A DNA stretch of 64,000 nucleotides from Desulfuromusa kysingii (GTDB taxonomy: Bacteria; Desulfobacterota; Desulfuromonadia; Desulfuromonadales; Geopsychrobacteraceae): the NCBI RefSeq assembly GCF_900107645.1, contig NZ_FNQN01000009.1:1-64000 (forward strand). Reading direction: 5' to 3'. The notes below the pieces were generated by a model that saw only the letters and a program-made list of their open reading frames with translations, was not told the origin of the DNA and made no database searches. The translations under genes were made by a program, and so were the position numbers. Positions 25,086 to 34,827 of this stretch are shown in pieces (positions within the stretch are counted from its first letter, which is position 1; every line of letters begins with the position of its first letter).

Positions 25086-25633
25086 TTCGAATTAACCTGC
25101 TGCCAGTCAGAGCTGCGCAGAAAAAAGAGAAGTTGCGCTCACAGGTTTCTATTTTTGTGCTTTGCATGATTCTGGTTTGTATTGCCTGTGGAGCATTGTA
25201 CGTACAGAAGATGTTAGCTGTCCGTGATGTTAGGGATGAAATTGCGTTAATTGATAAGCAGAACAAGGCTTTGACGAAGAAGATTGGCCAGGTTCGTGAT
25301 TTTGAAAAGAAGCAGGCCGAGCTTGAGAACAAGCTTGAGATCTTGAAAAAATTAAAAGATGGAAAGTCGGGGCCTGTCCACCTTTTGGATGAACTGAGTG
25401 CTGCGTTACCCGAAAAACTTTGGTTGACAAAATTCTCTGAAAAAAGTGGTCAAATTAATTTGTCTGGTGTTGCTGACAATGAGAATACTGTTGCCGAGTT
25501 TATGCGCAACCTTGATGCGTCACCGTATTATAAGAATATAGAACTGTCAGTGACTGAACAGACTAAGGCTGGTGAAAGAAAGATGCAAAAATTCACCTTG
25601 AATTGTAGCGTTGAAACACCACCCTCTGAATAA
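25082..25633 (+). CDS. pilN: Type IV pilus assembly protein PilN
   Basis: The 183-residue bitopic inner-membrane protein begins with the conserved MIRINLLPVR that docks into PilM. A membrane helix follows (about residues 22-42), then a coiled coil (IALIDKQNKALTKKIGQV) and a ferredoxin-like periplasmic fold. It overlaps pilM and is 16 bp before pilO. Confidence 0.95.
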   Translation: MIRINLLPVRAAQKKEKLRSQVSIFVLCMILVCIACGALYVQKMLAVRDVRDEIALIDKQNKALTKKIGQVRDFEKKQAELENKLEILKKLKDGKSGPVHLLDELSAALPEKLWLTKFSEKSGQINLSGVADNENTVAEFMRNLDASPYYKNIELSVTEQTKAGERKMQKFTLNCSVETPPSE

Positions 25634-25649
25634 ATAGGATTTTTAAACG

Positions 25650-26258
25650 ATGAATGCACAAGTCGAAAAAGTCTTAAATCTCCCTTCGTATCAACGAACG
25701 CTGATCGTTCTGTTGATCATGGCGGTCTTGGCAGCAGCTTTCTATTTTGTCATGTATAAACCGCAACTCGATCAGTATTCAAGCTTGATAAGTAAGCGTG
25801 ATTCTGCCCAGACTAAATTGCAGAAGAACCAAAAAATTGCCAATAATCTCGATGTCTATCGTGCTGAATATGAGAAGATGCAAATAAAGCTTAATAAGGC
25901 GTTAGGTGAGTTGCCATTGCAAAAAGAGATACCTAGTTTACTAACAAATATTGGCGAGTTGGCAAAAGAAAAGGGTCTGGATATCTTGCGTTTCAAACCC
26001 TCGGGAGAAAAGAGTCAGGGTTTTTATGCTGATGTTCCGGTGGCTTTGAAACTCACAGGGTCTTTTCATCAAGCGGCGGCTTTTTTTGATGCCGTCAGCA
26101 AGATGGAACGAATAGTTAATGTTCAGAATTTAACTCTCGGTGGAGCAAAAGATATTGATGGTAAGACCTCATTATCTGTTGATTGTAATGCTTTAACGTT
26201 CCGCTTTGTTGAGAACTATGTTGAGCCGAAGGGCAAGAAAGGTGGTAAAAGGAAATGA
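25650..26258 (+). CDS. pilO: Type IV pilus assembly protein PilO
   Basis: The 202-residue bitopic protein has one membrane helix (about 18-36), a coiled coil, and the typical LPLQKEIPSLLTNIGELAKE and FFDAVSKMERIVNVQNL segments. It pairs with PilN in the periplasm to form the alignment subcomplex. A basic KGKKGGKRK tail ends the protein. It overlaps pilP by 4 nt. Confidence 0.94.
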   Translation: MNAQVEKVLNLPSYQRTLIVLLIMAVLAAAFYFVMYKPQLDQYSSLISKRDSAQTKLQKNQKIANNLDVYRAEYEKMQIKLNKALGELPLQKEIPSLLTNIGELAKEKGLDILRFKPSGEKSQGFYADVPVALKLTGSFHQAAAFFDAVSKMERIVNVQNLTLGGAKDIDGKTSLSVDCNALTFRFVENYVEPKGKKGGKRK

Positions 26259-26803
26259 GAACAACATTCCTTAAATCAATTCCTCTCCTGTCGGTTTTTT
26301 TGTTGTTCTGCTGGTGCTCAATCCCAGCGGTCGCTCAAGAAAACCCCGCTCAAGCCGAGATGGCAAAGATTTCAGAGCTTTCAGCAACTTCTGCCCAAGA
26401 GTCTCAATTTACTTATAGCCCTAAAGGGCGTAGGGATCCTTTCAAACCGTTAATTCAAGAGAAGCAGAAAATTGCAGGTAAAGTTAGTACTCGTCCTGAG
26501 AAAATCAAGGGACCACTGGAAAAGTATGAACTCAGTCAGTATCGACTTATCGCGATGATGGTTGTGAGTGGTACGCCGCGGGCAATGGTCAAAGCCCCTG
26601 ACGGTAAAAGCTACACGGTCAAGGTTGGCGAATATATCGGTATGAACGACGGTATTGTGAAAAATATTGAAACAAAAAATATTGATATTGATGAAAATGG
26701 GATGCGGATTGAAAAGAGTCCTGACCGTATCGTCGTTGAAGAGGTGAGTGTTGACAGTGACACCGGAAAAGAAACAAGAGAACACCGATACATCGTCATG
26801 TAG
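26255..26803 (+). CDS. pilP: Type IV pilus assembly protein PilP
   Basis: The 182-residue protein has an N-terminal signal-like segment with a possible lipobox-like LLFCWCS, then the low-complexity linker and the conserved RRDPFKPLI and LEKYELSQYRLIAMMV blocks of PilP. It connects the PilNO complex with the secretin PilQ. The cysteine position does not form a perfect lipobox, so lipid modification is uncertain. Confidence 0.93.
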   Translation: MRTTFLKSIPLLSVFLLFCWCSIPAVAQENPAQAEMAKISELSATSAQESQFTYSPKGRRDPFKPLIQEKQKIAGKVSTRPEKIKGPLEKYELSQYRLIAMMVVSGTPRAMVKAPDGKSYTVKVGEYIGMNDGIVKNIETKNIDIDENGMRIEKSPDRIVVEEVSVDSDTGKETREHRYIVM

Positions 26804-26863
26804 GTTAAATTTCTATCAAATTGTGAAGCGTAGTTGTGTTCGAATGACTTTTAGGGGAATGAT

Positions 26864-28972
26864 ATGAGAAGAAGCGTTGTGCTCCTCAGTATGTTACTAA
26901 TGTTTTTATCAGTTGCTTTAGTGTCTCCACTCTGTGCCGCCGATTCATTTTCTAAGGTTTCGGTTGCCGAGAAAAAGGTGCAATTAACAGCAACGGCCGG
27001 AATTGAGCAAATTCGGTATTTTACTTTAGATTCTCCTAAAAGACTTGTTGTCGATCTCTATGGCGTTTTGCCAGGACAGCATGATGAGAATCTTGAACTG
27101 AATAATGGTTTTAAGTTGCTCCGTGTCGGTCTTCTGGATAACAAAACCCGCTTTGTATTTGATGTGACGGGTGCAGTTTTCCCAACTTATAACGTGATGA
27201 CAGACAGTAATCAGGTCACAGTCACTTGGGAACATTCTCAGGCTGCGGTTGCAGATGCACTTGCAGAACCTGCAACTGTAGGAAGTGCCAAGATCACTGC
27301 AATTGACTTCGCTTCTGAAGAGGGTCAATCGCGGGTGTATATTCACCTTCAGGGAACTTCAGATGTCTCTGACCTGGTTCAAGATGGCAATAAAATCGTT
27401 TTCGCATTCAAAAAGACGACATTGCCACGTTCTTTACGACGTGTCTTTGATACCTTGGCTTTCCCCAGTGCAATTCATTCGGTCACTCCATATTTAGTTG
27501 ATGAGAGCGGCCAACCTGAGACTCGTTTTGTTGTCTTCTTGAAAGGTGATGTCCCTTATCGTCTCGACAAAAGTGCTTCAGGGTATACCTTCTCGGTTGA
27601 TGATCAACGTTATGCTCAAGCAGCGATGGTCGTCACGGGGACTCTGCCTGTTTCTGCTGCAGGTAATGTTGTTACCTCACAACAACAATCAGCTGTTCTA
27701 CCGGCAATGACTGATGTTTCATCTGGACCATCTCCTGCGCCTTTAGCTGTCCCGGTTATCGAGCAAGTCGGTTCTCAAGGGAAGAGGTATTCAGGAGAAA
27801 AAACTTCACTTGTTTTTGATAATGCAGAAGTTCGTGACATTCTGAGGCTTATTGCTGAAATCAGCGATCTGAATATTATTGCTTCCGATGAAGTTAAAGG
27901 GAATGTGACTCTTCGTTTGATTGACGTCCCCTGGGACCAATCACTCGAGCTAATCCTTGATGTTACCGGTCTCGGTATGGTTCAAGAAGGTAATGTTGTC
28001 CGTGTTCTGCCGATAGAAAAAATTCGTTCAATGCGTGAAGCAGAGTTAACAGCTGTTCGGTCTCAAGAAAAACTTGAGCCTGTTGTGACAGAGGTTGTCA
28101 CGGTCAGCTATGCTGATTTAAAGAGTGTTTCTGGACCCGTCAGAGAGTTATTAAGTGACCGTGGAACGATTACAGATGATAGTCGCAACAAGCTTTTAAT
28201 TATTACCGATGTCCCTCAGCGAATTAAAAAAGCAAAAGAATTGATAAAAATTTTGGATACACCAGAACGGCAAGTTATGATAGAGGCTCGCATTGTTGAA
28301 GTGAACTCTGAATATTCTAGATCATTAGGTGTCAATTGGGGGTTTTCATCGGACTTTGAAGATTCTAACCTCAATAGTATGGCATTATCTGCAGGCGGTG
28401 ATTTTATTGTTGGTACCACTTTAGCTTCTGTTGGTGGTGTTGGTGCTGGTTTCACTTTCGGTGATTTTGGTCTCGATAGTACTGTTCTAGATTTAAGACT
28501 TTCAGCGCTGGAAGGTGCAAGTAAGGCTAAGGTTATTTCAACGCCACGTGTCACGACACTAAATGGTCAAGAAGCAACAATAAGTCAAGGGACAGAAGTT
28601 CCGTATCAGACAGTTGAAGATGGTGAAGTGAATATAGAGTTTAAAGAGGTTGTTTTAGAGCTGGCTGTTACTCCAGTTATAAACCCTGATGGTAGCGTTA
28701 TTTTAACCATTGATGCAAAAAATGATTCTTTAGTTCCTGATGGTGAAGGTGCTCTTTATAAGAAGACTGCCAATACTAAGGTTTTGGTACAAGATGGTGA
28801 AACTACAGTATTAGGCGGAATATTTATTGAGAGTATAGGTGACGCAGATTCAGGAGTTCCTTTTTTAAAGAATATTCCTGTTCTTGGCTCGATCTTTAAA
28901 AGTACTTCAAAAACATCAACAAAAAATGAACTCTTGATTTTTGTCACACCCAGAATTATGCAAAATAACTAA
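26864..28972 (+). CDS. pilQ: Type IV pilus secretin PilQ
   Basis: The 702-residue outer-membrane secretin has a signal peptide (first ~27 residues), AMIN-type domains (about 35-250), STN/N0 (LVFDNAEVRDILRLIAE near 310), an N1 domain, and the C-terminal secretin pore with VEVNSEYSRSLGVNWGF, ATISQGTEVPYQTVEDG and LLIFVTPRIM at the end. It forms the pilus exit channel. ATG 26864 follows AGGGGAATGAT. A strong terminator follows it. Confidence 0.96.
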   Translation: MRRSVVLLSMLLMFLSVALVSPLCAADSFSKVSVAEKKVQLTATAGIEQIRYFTLDSPKRLVVDLYGVLPGQHDENLELNNGFKLLRVGLLDNKTRFVFDVTGAVFPTYNVMTDSNQVTVTWEHSQAAVADALAEPATVGSAKITAIDFASEEGQSRVYIHLQGTSDVSDLVQDGNKIVFAFKKTTLPRSLRRVFDTLAFPSAIHSVTPYLVDESGQPETRFVVFLKGDVPYRLDKSASGYTFSVDDQRYAQAAMVVTGTLPVSAAGNVVTSQQQSAVLPAMTDVSSGPSPAPLAVPVIEQVGSQGKRYSGEKTSLVFDNAEVRDILRLIAEISDLNIIASDEVKGNVTLRLIDVPWDQSLELILDVTGLGMVQEGNVVRVLPIEKIRSMREAELTAVRSQEKLEPVVTEVVTVSYADLKSVSGPVRELLSDRGTITDDSRNKLLIITDVPQRIKKAKELIKILDTPERQVMIEARIVEVNSEYSRSLGVNWGFSSDFEDSNLNSMALSAGGDFIVGTTLASVGGVGAGFTFGDFGLDSTVLDLRLSALEGASKAKVISTPRVTTLNGQEATISQGTEVPYQTVEDGEVNIEFKEVVLELAVTPVINPDGSVILTIDAKNDSLVPDGEGALYKKTANTKVLVQDGETTVLGGIFIESIGDADSGVPFLKNIPVLGSIFKSTSKTSTKNELLIFVTPRIMQNN

Positions 28973-28994
28973 GGCTATGAGTCAACATCCTGAA

Positions 28995-29021
28995 GGGGCA
29001 GGGAAACCTGCCCCTTTTTTT
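28995..29021 (+). terminator. Intrinsic terminator of the pilMNOPQ operon
   Basis: GGGGCAGG and CCTGCCCC pair perfectly around a GAAA tetraloop, followed by seven T. It ends 14 bp before the aroB start, so aroB depends on read-through or a promoter inside this gap. Confidence 0.93.
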
Positions 29022-29034
29022 CTATGGGTAATCA

Positions 29035-30111
29035 ATGTTGCATGAAATAAAAGTATCGCTCGCAGATCGAAGTTATCCATTATTTATAGGTTCTAATCAT
29101 TTATCTAGTCTGGGATCAGAGCTTAAGAAAATAAACTTTCCCCCAAATATTGCGATTATTTCAAATCCGACCGTTGATGTGCTATATGGTCAAGCTGTTT
29201 TCGATTCACTTGTCTCCTCTGGTTATCATCCTGTGCGGTTTAATGTTGCTGATGGTGAAGAATATAAATCTCTACCAACTTTAGAATTGATCTATAATTT
29301 TCTTCTTGAAAATCATTTTGATCGTGGTTGTGGTCTGATTGCACTCGGCGGTGGTGTTGTTGGTGATATGGCTGGCTTTGCTGCGGCTACATTTCTGCGT
29401 GGTATCCCTTATGTCCAAATCCCGACAACGTTACTATCACAAGTAGATAGCTCTGTCGGTGGCAAAACTGCTGTTAACCACCCCTTAGGGAAGAATTTGA
29501 TAGGGGCTTTTTATCAGCCTGAGCTGGTGTTGATTGATATTGACGTTTTAAAGACATTGGATCCAAGAGAGGTTTCTGCCGGTCTAGCTGAAGTTGTCAA
29601 GTATGGTGTTATTCATGATGCTGATTTCTTTAAATGGATGGAAGATAATGTTGATAAGCTAACTGGACGTGATCCAGAAGCTCTTATCTATGCCATTAAG
29701 AAATCATGTCAGATTAAATCTGATATCGTTGCTGTGGATGAAAGAGAAGGGTCTATTAGGGCTTTTTTGAACTTTGGTCATACCTTCGGTCATGCGATTG
29801 AAAATTTATCCGGATATGGACAATGGAAACATGGTGAAGCTGTTGCTGCTGGGATGGTTGTCGCCGCCAAGATTTCTGTTAAACAAGGTCTTTGCTCTCA
29901 AGAGCATGTTGATCGTATTCGCTCTCTCTTGCAGTCTCTTGGTCTTCCAACGGATCCCCCAGAATTTTCATTGGATGAATATATCGTGTCAATGCAAAGG
30001 GATAAAAAGGTTAAGCAGGGGCATCTTACTTTGGTTTTGAATCGTGGTATTGGTGAAGTTGTCTTACATAAGGTCGATGATATCGCGTCGGTTTTTTCGT
30101 CTATCCTTTAA
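29035..30111 (+). CDS. aroB: 3-dehydroquinate synthase
   Basis: AroB closes the ring in the second shikimate step, using NAD and a divalent metal. The 358-residue protein has DGEEYKSL, ALGGGVVGDMAGFAAATFLRG (about 100-120), PTTLLSQVDSSVGGKTAVN, GLAEVVKYG and FNFGHTFGHAIE-type LNFGHTFGHAIEN with the metal histidines. AroQ lies three genes downstream. Confidence 0.96.
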   Translation: MLHEIKVSLADRSYPLFIGSNHLSSLGSELKKINFPPNIAIISNPTVDVLYGQAVFDSLVSSGYHPVRFNVADGEEYKSLPTLELIYNFLLENHFDRGCGLIALGGGVVGDMAGFAAATFLRGIPYVQIPTTLLSQVDSSVGGKTAVNHPLGKNLIGAFYQPELVLIDIDVLKTLDPREVSAGLAEVVKYGVIHDADFFKWMEDNVDKLTGRDPEALIYAIKKSCQIKSDIVAVDEREGSIRAFLNFGHTFGHAIENLSGYGQWKHGEAVAAGMVVAAKISVKQGLCSQEHVDRIRSLLQSLGLPTDPPEFSLDEYIVSMQRDKKVKQGHLTLVLNRGIGEVVLHKVDDIASVFSSIL

Positions 30112-30128
30112 GTTTGTACGGAGGACAT

Positions 30129-30965
30129 ATGACAGATCAAAATAAGCAGAGTTTGCTTCTTGGTAAAATTGCTGCTTACACAGAAATACTTGTGAAAGAT
30201 TCAAATTCGACAATTTTTGTCTCTTTGGCCGAAACCTACCGAAAGATGGGGATGTTTGATGATGCTCGCCAGATCATCGCTAAAGGGTTAACCCTGCATC
30301 CGGAATTTAGTCCTGCATATATCGTGTTGGCTCGAACTCTTTGTCAACTTGAAGATTACAGTGGCTCTGTCCAGGCTTTTGAGCAGGCTCTTGATCTTGA
30401 CGCTGAAAGTTTGGCAGCTTTAGTCGGGTATGCACGGGTCCGAATTTTACTAGGTGAAGAAGATGCTGCACGGGAATTGCTTCTCAGGGCGCGAAACTTA
30501 ACTCCGGCTGACCCAATTATCAATAAATTATTGCTCTCTCTTCCCGACGTCACTGTGACTGATGAGGAAGATAATGTTGACGCAGTAGAGAGTCAAGATG
30601 ATTCAGTTAGTGATTCCTCCACTCTTGTCTCTTCAACCCTGGCTGATTTATATTTAGCTCAAGGTCTCACCGAAAAGGCTCTTGATCTATACCAACGGTT
30701 ATCTGTTCGTCATCCTGATGACCTGTCAGTCCGTCGAAAAATTAAAGAGTTAGAGAAAAAAATTGAAGAAGACCGCAGCTTTCTTGCGATCCAGGAGGAT
30801 GTTCAGCCGCTCGCACCAAGTTCCGCGATCGACACGCCAGAGGTGCACGATGGTGCCGAAGAACAGGTTGCTGAACCTGAAATTAAAGAAGACGTGCTTC
30901 AGCAAGCGATAAAAACATTTGATCAATGGCTAGCCAATATCGAACGGAGAAGAGGGCATGTTTAA
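30129..30965 (+). CDS. Tetratricopeptide repeat protein
   Basis: The 278-residue soluble protein has TPR helices at residues 25-125 (SLAETYRKMGMFDDARQI, VLARTLCQLEDYSGSVQAFE) and another pair at about 170-205 (LADLYLAQGLTEKALDLYQ), then an acidic linker and a short C-terminal helix. ATG 30129 has a perfect GGAGG. It overlaps the Roadblock gene by 8 nt; the two may form a complex. Function unknown. Confidence 0.85.
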   Translation: MTDQNKQSLLLGKIAAYTEILVKDSNSTIFVSLAETYRKMGMFDDARQIIAKGLTLHPEFSPAYIVLARTLCQLEDYSGSVQAFEQALDLDAESLAALVGYARVRILLGEEDAARELLLRARNLTPADPIINKLLLSLPDVTVTDEEDNVDAVESQDDSVSDSSTLVSSTLADLYLAQGLTEKALDLYQRLSVRHPDDLSVRRKIKELEKKIEEDRSFLAIQEDVQPLAPSSAIDTPEVHDGAEEQVAEPEIKEDVLQQAIKTFDQWLANIERRRGHV

Positions 30966-31317
30966 AAAGATTCTGGAAACGATAGTTGATAATTGTTCTG
31001 GCGGGGTTGGTGCCGTTTTGATGGGATATGACGGGATCAGCATTGATCAATATGTTATTGCAGAGAATCCCCTCGATTTGAATCTGGTGGGCATAGAATA
31101 TTCTAATGTTATCAAAGAGGTAGCGAGTGCAGCTGAAATTTTGAACATTGGCGACTTACAGGAACTTTCGATCAAGACAGATCATTATTATGTGATTATT
31201 CATGCGTTAACCGATGATTATTTTGTCGCTTTGCTGGTCGACCGTTGTGGAAATTATGGTCAAGGACGCTATCTTCTTATGCGGGAATCTCACGCTTTGC
31301 GAGCTGGGTTGGAGTAG
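30958..31317 (+). CDS. Roadblock/LC7-domain protein (MglB-like)
   Basis: The 119-residue protein fits the Roadblock/LC7 fold ([51 protein letters not shown]). Members regulate small Ras-like GTPases such as MglA, often in polarity or motility. No GTPase lies beside it. Its overlap with the TPR gene and place after the pilus operon make a polarity link plausible, but unproven. Confidence 0.85.
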   Translation: MFKKILETIVDNCSGGVGAVLMGYDGISIDQYVIAENPLDLNLVGIEYSNVIKEVASAAEILNIGDLQELSIKTDHYYVIIHALTDDYFVALLVDRCGNYGQGRYLLMRESHALRAGLE

Positions 31318-31321
31318 CGAT

Positions 31322-31765
31322 ATGCAGCTTATGGTGCTGAATGGACCCAATTTGAACTTATTGGGGAGCCGTGAGCCCCAAGTATATGGACATACAACCC
31401 TTGCGCAAATCATGCAGGCTTTAATTGATGAGGCTGCTCCGCTTGGTTACACTATCGTCCCTTATCAATCCAATCACGAAGGTGATTTGGTTGATAAGGT
31501 TCAATTAGCCAAACATGAAAAATACTCTGGTATTATCATCAACCCCGGGGGGTATACTCATACAAGCGTCGCTTTACGGGACGCTATCAGCGCAGTAGAT
31601 CTCCCAACTGTTGAGGTTCATCTGTCAAACATCCATGCGCGGGAAGAATTTCGTCATTTTTCCTATATTGCCCCTGTAGCTCTGGGTCAGATTACTGGTT
31701 TTGGTGCTATGGGCTATAGCCTTGCGTTACGCGCGTTAACTGCATATCTCGATAACAGGATCTAA
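31322..31765 (+). CDS. aroQ: 3-dehydroquinate dehydratase, type II
   Basis: The 147-residue enzyme dehydrates 3-dehydroquinate. It shows [17 protein letters not shown] with the catalytic Arg/Tyr loop, [46 protein letters not shown] and a C-terminal [14 protein letters not shown] 31322 with GGAG upstream is chosen; longer in-frame starts would overlap the preceding gene and lack family support. Confidence 0.96.
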   Translation: MQLMVLNGPNLNLLGSREPQVYGHTTLAQIMQALIDEAAPLGYTIVPYQSNHEGDLVDKVQLAKHEKYSGIIINPGGYTHTSVALRDAISAVDLPTVEVHLSNIHAREEFRHFSYIAPVALGQITGFGAMGYSLALRALTAYLDNRI

Positions 31766-31766
31766 T

Positions 31767-32843
31767 GTGTCTGGTTTTGATAATCGCTGTATTCGAGATA
31801 TTTTTGCTTTAGAAAAGCTCGATGCCATCATAATTTTTGGTTTACCTAATATTCGCTATCTCTCTGGATTTACCGGGACCGATGGCGTTTTTTTTCTTGC
31901 CGCCAACAGGTCCGTTTTTTTTACCGATTCTCGCTACATCTCTCAGGCTGAAAAACAGGTCAAAGCTGACCAAATTAAGTGTTATCGGAATAAACTCAAA
32001 ACTGTTGCCGATCAGCTTCTCTCAAGTGGTTGTAAGAGGGTAGGGATTGATGCTGAAGTCGTCAGTGTTGCTCTGTTCGAGGAGCTAAAGAGGTATGTGG
32101 GGGATTCTGTCCAATGGTGTCTACTTGGATCCCAGCTACAACCACTGCGTGGAGTTAAAACCGATGCTGAGATTGTTTCCCTTAAAAAGGCTGCATATTT
32201 AAACTCTCAGGCTTTTGCATCAGTTCTCCCTCTGTTTCGGCCCGGGGTTACAGAACTGGAGATTTCACAAGAGCTTGAATTTTCCTTAAAACGCCTTGGA
32301 GGCGAGGCTAACGCTTTTGATTTTATTGTTGCTTCGGGGATTCGAGGTGCATTGCCTCACGGTGTTGCGAGCGACAAAAGGCTGCAGGCCGGGGAACTTG
32401 TTACTATTGACTTTGGAACCAGAGTTAATGGCTATCACTCTGATGAGACGGTGACTCTTGCCATTGGCGAGGTCGATAGAAATCTTCGACAAATTTTTGA
32501 TATTGTGTTAGAAGCACATGATTCAGCTCTCGAAGCGATCCGCCCAGGCATGCTAATCAGTGAATTAGATGCTGTCGCTCGAAATTATATTGCAAGTCAA
32601 GGATATGGTGATTATTTTGGGCACGCTTTGGGACACGGGGTGGGGTTGGAAATTCATGAGTTTCCTGCAGTTTCATCCCGTTCGGACCAACGTCTGCTTG
32701 CTGGAATGGTGATTACAATTGAACCAGGTATCTATATTTCAGGGACTGGTGGTGTTAGAATTGAGGATACTGTTGTCGTCACTGACTGTGGTTTTGAAAA
32801 ATTGACCTTAATTCCTAAGCAATTTAAACAAATAAATGTATAA
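31767..32843 (+). CDS. M24-family Xaa-Pro peptidase
   Basis: The 358-residue cytoplasmic metallopeptidase has a creatinase-like N-terminal domain (RYLSGFTGTDGVFFL) and a pita-bread catalytic domain with VTIDFGTRVNGYHSDETVT, HALGHGVGLEIHEFP, TIEPGIYI and GVRIEDTVVV, which hold the five metal ligands (D, D, H, E, E). GTG 31767 lies just after the aroQ stop. It likely recycles Xaa-Pro dipeptides. Confidence 0.92.
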   Translation: MSGFDNRCIRDIFALEKLDAIIIFGLPNIRYLSGFTGTDGVFFLAANRSVFFTDSRYISQAEKQVKADQIKCYRNKLKTVADQLLSSGCKRVGIDAEVVSVALFEELKRYVGDSVQWCLLGSQLQPLRGVKTDAEIVSLKKAAYLNSQAFASVLPLFRPGVTELEISQELEFSLKRLGGEANAFDFIVASGIRGALPHGVASDKRLQAGELVTIDFGTRVNGYHSDETVTLAIGEVDRNLRQIFDIVLEAHDSALEAIRPGMLISELDAVARNYIASQGYGDYFGHALGHGVGLEIHEFPAVSSRSDQRLLAGMVITIEPGIYISGTGGVRIEDTVVVTDCGFEKLTLIPKQFKQINV

Positions 32844-32864
32844 AAGTTTTTCTGGAGGACAATC

Positions 32865-33326
32865 ATGGAACTGAAGGATCTAAAGAGTTTAATCAAATTA
32901 GTGACTGATACCGATATTACTGAATTCAATATGGAGAATCAGGAAGATAAAATTCATATAAAACGGGGTGCTGATAAGGAGTATATTCAGGTCACCGCTC
33001 CGGTTGCCCCTGTTACTGCCGCAACTCCAGCAGTGCAAACCGTTGCTGCTGCTACAAGTACTGATTCTCCTGCCGTTGATGATCGGTATGATTCTGTTTC
33101 TTCTCCAATGGTCGGGACCGTTTATCGCAAACCTTCACCCGATGCAGCTCCTTTTGTAGAAGTTGGAGATATCGTCGACGCTGGACAAACCTTGTGCCTC
33201 GTTGAAGCAATGAAACTCTTTAATGAAATCGAAGCTGAGTTTAAATGTAAGATTATCGAAATCGTTAAGGATGATGCGACCCCGGTTGAATTTGGTGAAA
33301 CTCTTTTCCTTGTTGAGCGGTTGTAG
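32865..33326 (+). CDS. accB: Acetyl-CoA carboxylase biotin carboxyl carrier protein
   Basis: The 153-residue carrier has an N-terminal helical region, an Ala/Pro/Thr-rich linker (about 45-75) and a C-terminal biotinyl domain with SPMVGTVYR and the biotinylated Lys in VEAMKLFNEIE. GGAGG precedes ATG 32865. It carries CO2 from AccC to the carboxyltransferase and is followed by accC. Confidence 0.96.
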   Translation: MELKDLKSLIKLVTDTDITEFNMENQEDKIHIKRGADKEYIQVTAPVAPVTAATPAVQTVAAATSTDSPAVDDRYDSVSSPMVGTVYRKPSPDAAPFVEVGDIVDAGQTLCLVEAMKLFNEIEAEFKCKIIEIVKDDATPVEFGETLFLVERL

Positions 33327-33412
33327 GTATTTTTTAAGCTGGGACATAGATCGATGTGCGTGATGACAGAGATTGTTCCACAATTTAGAATTGCTCTTTT
33401 CAGGAGTTAAAA

Positions 33413-34750
33413 ATGTTTCATAAAATCCTCATAGCTAACCGCGGTGAAATTGCCTTGCGGATTATCCGTGCTTGCAAAGAGATGGGTATAAAGTCAGTCG
33501 CAGTCCATTCAGATGTTGATCATGATGCCCTGCATGTAAGCCTTGCAGATGAGAGTATCTGTATCGGTCCCGCAGCTAGTGCTGATAGCTATCTCAACAT
33601 GAAAGCGATCATTAGCGCTGCTGAAATTGCTGATGCGGATGCTATTCATCCCGGTTATGGTTTTCTTTCGGAAAACGCAGAATTTGCAGAAATATGTGAG
33701 CAATGCGGCATCACTTTTATTGGTCCTACTGCTGATAATATGCGGCGCATGGGCGATAAAATCAGCGCCCGGCAAACAGTGACTGCTGCTGGTGTGCCAA
33801 TTTTACCTGGAACAAATCAGAGTATTGAGACGATTGAAGAAGCGCAGAAGATTGCAAATGATATAGGTTATCCCATCATTATTAAAGCTTCTGCCGGTGG
33901 TGGTGGGCGTGGAATGAAGATTGTCCATTCACCCGCTTCTTTGGCCAATTCCCTTGCAACTGCTCGCACCGAAGCACAGGCTGGTTTTGGTAAGGCCGAT
34001 GTTTATATTGAGAAATTCTGTCAACATCCTCGCCACGTTGAAATTCAGATTCTTGGCGACAAACATGGCAACGTTATCCATTTAGGTGAGCGTGACTGTT
34101 CTATTCAAAGGCGTCATCAAAAATTGATTGAAGAGGCTCCTTGTCCGGTTCTAACACCTGAACTGCGGGAAAAAATGGGAGCCTGTGCTGTTGCTGCCGC
34201 CAAGGCGGTTAATTATGCGAGCGCAGGAACCGTTGAATATTTACTGGATAGTGATGGCAGTTTTTATTTCATGGAGATGAATACCAGAATTCAAGTTGAA
34301 CATCCTGTGACTGAAATGGTCACTGGAGTTGATATTGTTAAAGAGCAGATCAATTCTGCGGCTGGATTACCACTGCGTTACAAACAGGAAGATATCAAGA
34401 TCACTGGACATGCGATTGAGTGTCGGATTAATGCCGAAGATCCTGAAAAATTTACCCCGTTTCCTGGTAAAATTACGGGCTATCATACTCCCGGAGGGAT
34501 GGGGATCCGTATTGAAAGTGCAATGTATGATCAATACACCGTATTGCCCAATTATGATTCCATGATCGGCAAACTGATTGTCCATGCGGAAACCCGCGAA
34601 CAAGCAATACAGAAAATGGCGTGCGCTCTGGATGAATATATTATTCAAGGAATCAAGACAACGATCCCATTCCACCAGAAGATGATGGCCAATAAACAGT
34701 TTAATGATGGCAATTTTGACACAAACTTCTTAGAGCGGGTCAAGGTTTAG
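33413..34750 (+). CDS. accC: Acetyl-CoA carboxylase biotin carboxylase
   Basis: The 445-residue ATP-grasp enzyme carboxylates biotin on AccB. It shows [34 protein letters not shown], the Gly-rich [11 protein letters not shown] loop, and [14 protein letters not shown] of the active site. Normal length. AGGAG precedes the ATG and a terminator follows. Confidence 0.97.
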   Translation: MFHKILIANRGEIALRIIRACKEMGIKSVAVHSDVDHDALHVSLADESICIGPAASADSYLNMKAIISAAEIADADAIHPGYGFLSENAEFAEICEQCGITFIGPTADNMRRMGDKISARQTVTAAGVPILPGTNQSIETIEEAQKIANDIGYPIIIKASAGGGGRGMKIVHSPASLANSLATARTEAQAGFGKADVYIEKFCQHPRHVEIQILGDKHGNVIHLGERDCSIQRRHQKLIEEAPCPVLTPELREKMGACAVAAAKAVNYASAGTVEYLLDSDGSFYFMEMNTRIQVEHPVTEMVTGVDIVKEQINSAAGLPLRYKQEDIKITGHAIECRINAEDPEKFTPFPGKITGYHTPGGMGIRIESAMYDQYTVLPNYDSMIGKLIVHAETREQAIQKMACALDEYIIQGIKTTIPFHQKMMANKQFNDGNFDTNFLERVKV

Positions 34751-34777
34751 CCTAGCATTCCGCAACATGACTCATTC

Positions 34778-34813
34778 ACAACAGACGAGATATTTCTCGT
34801 CTGTTGTTTTTTT
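34778..34813 (+). terminator. Intrinsic terminator after accC
   Basis: A perfect 13-bp stem (ACAACAGACGAGA with TCTCGTCTGTTGT), a TATT loop and six to seven T close the accBC unit 15 bp before mqnA. Confidence 0.95.
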
Positions 34814-34827
34814 AAGAGACTCTATTT

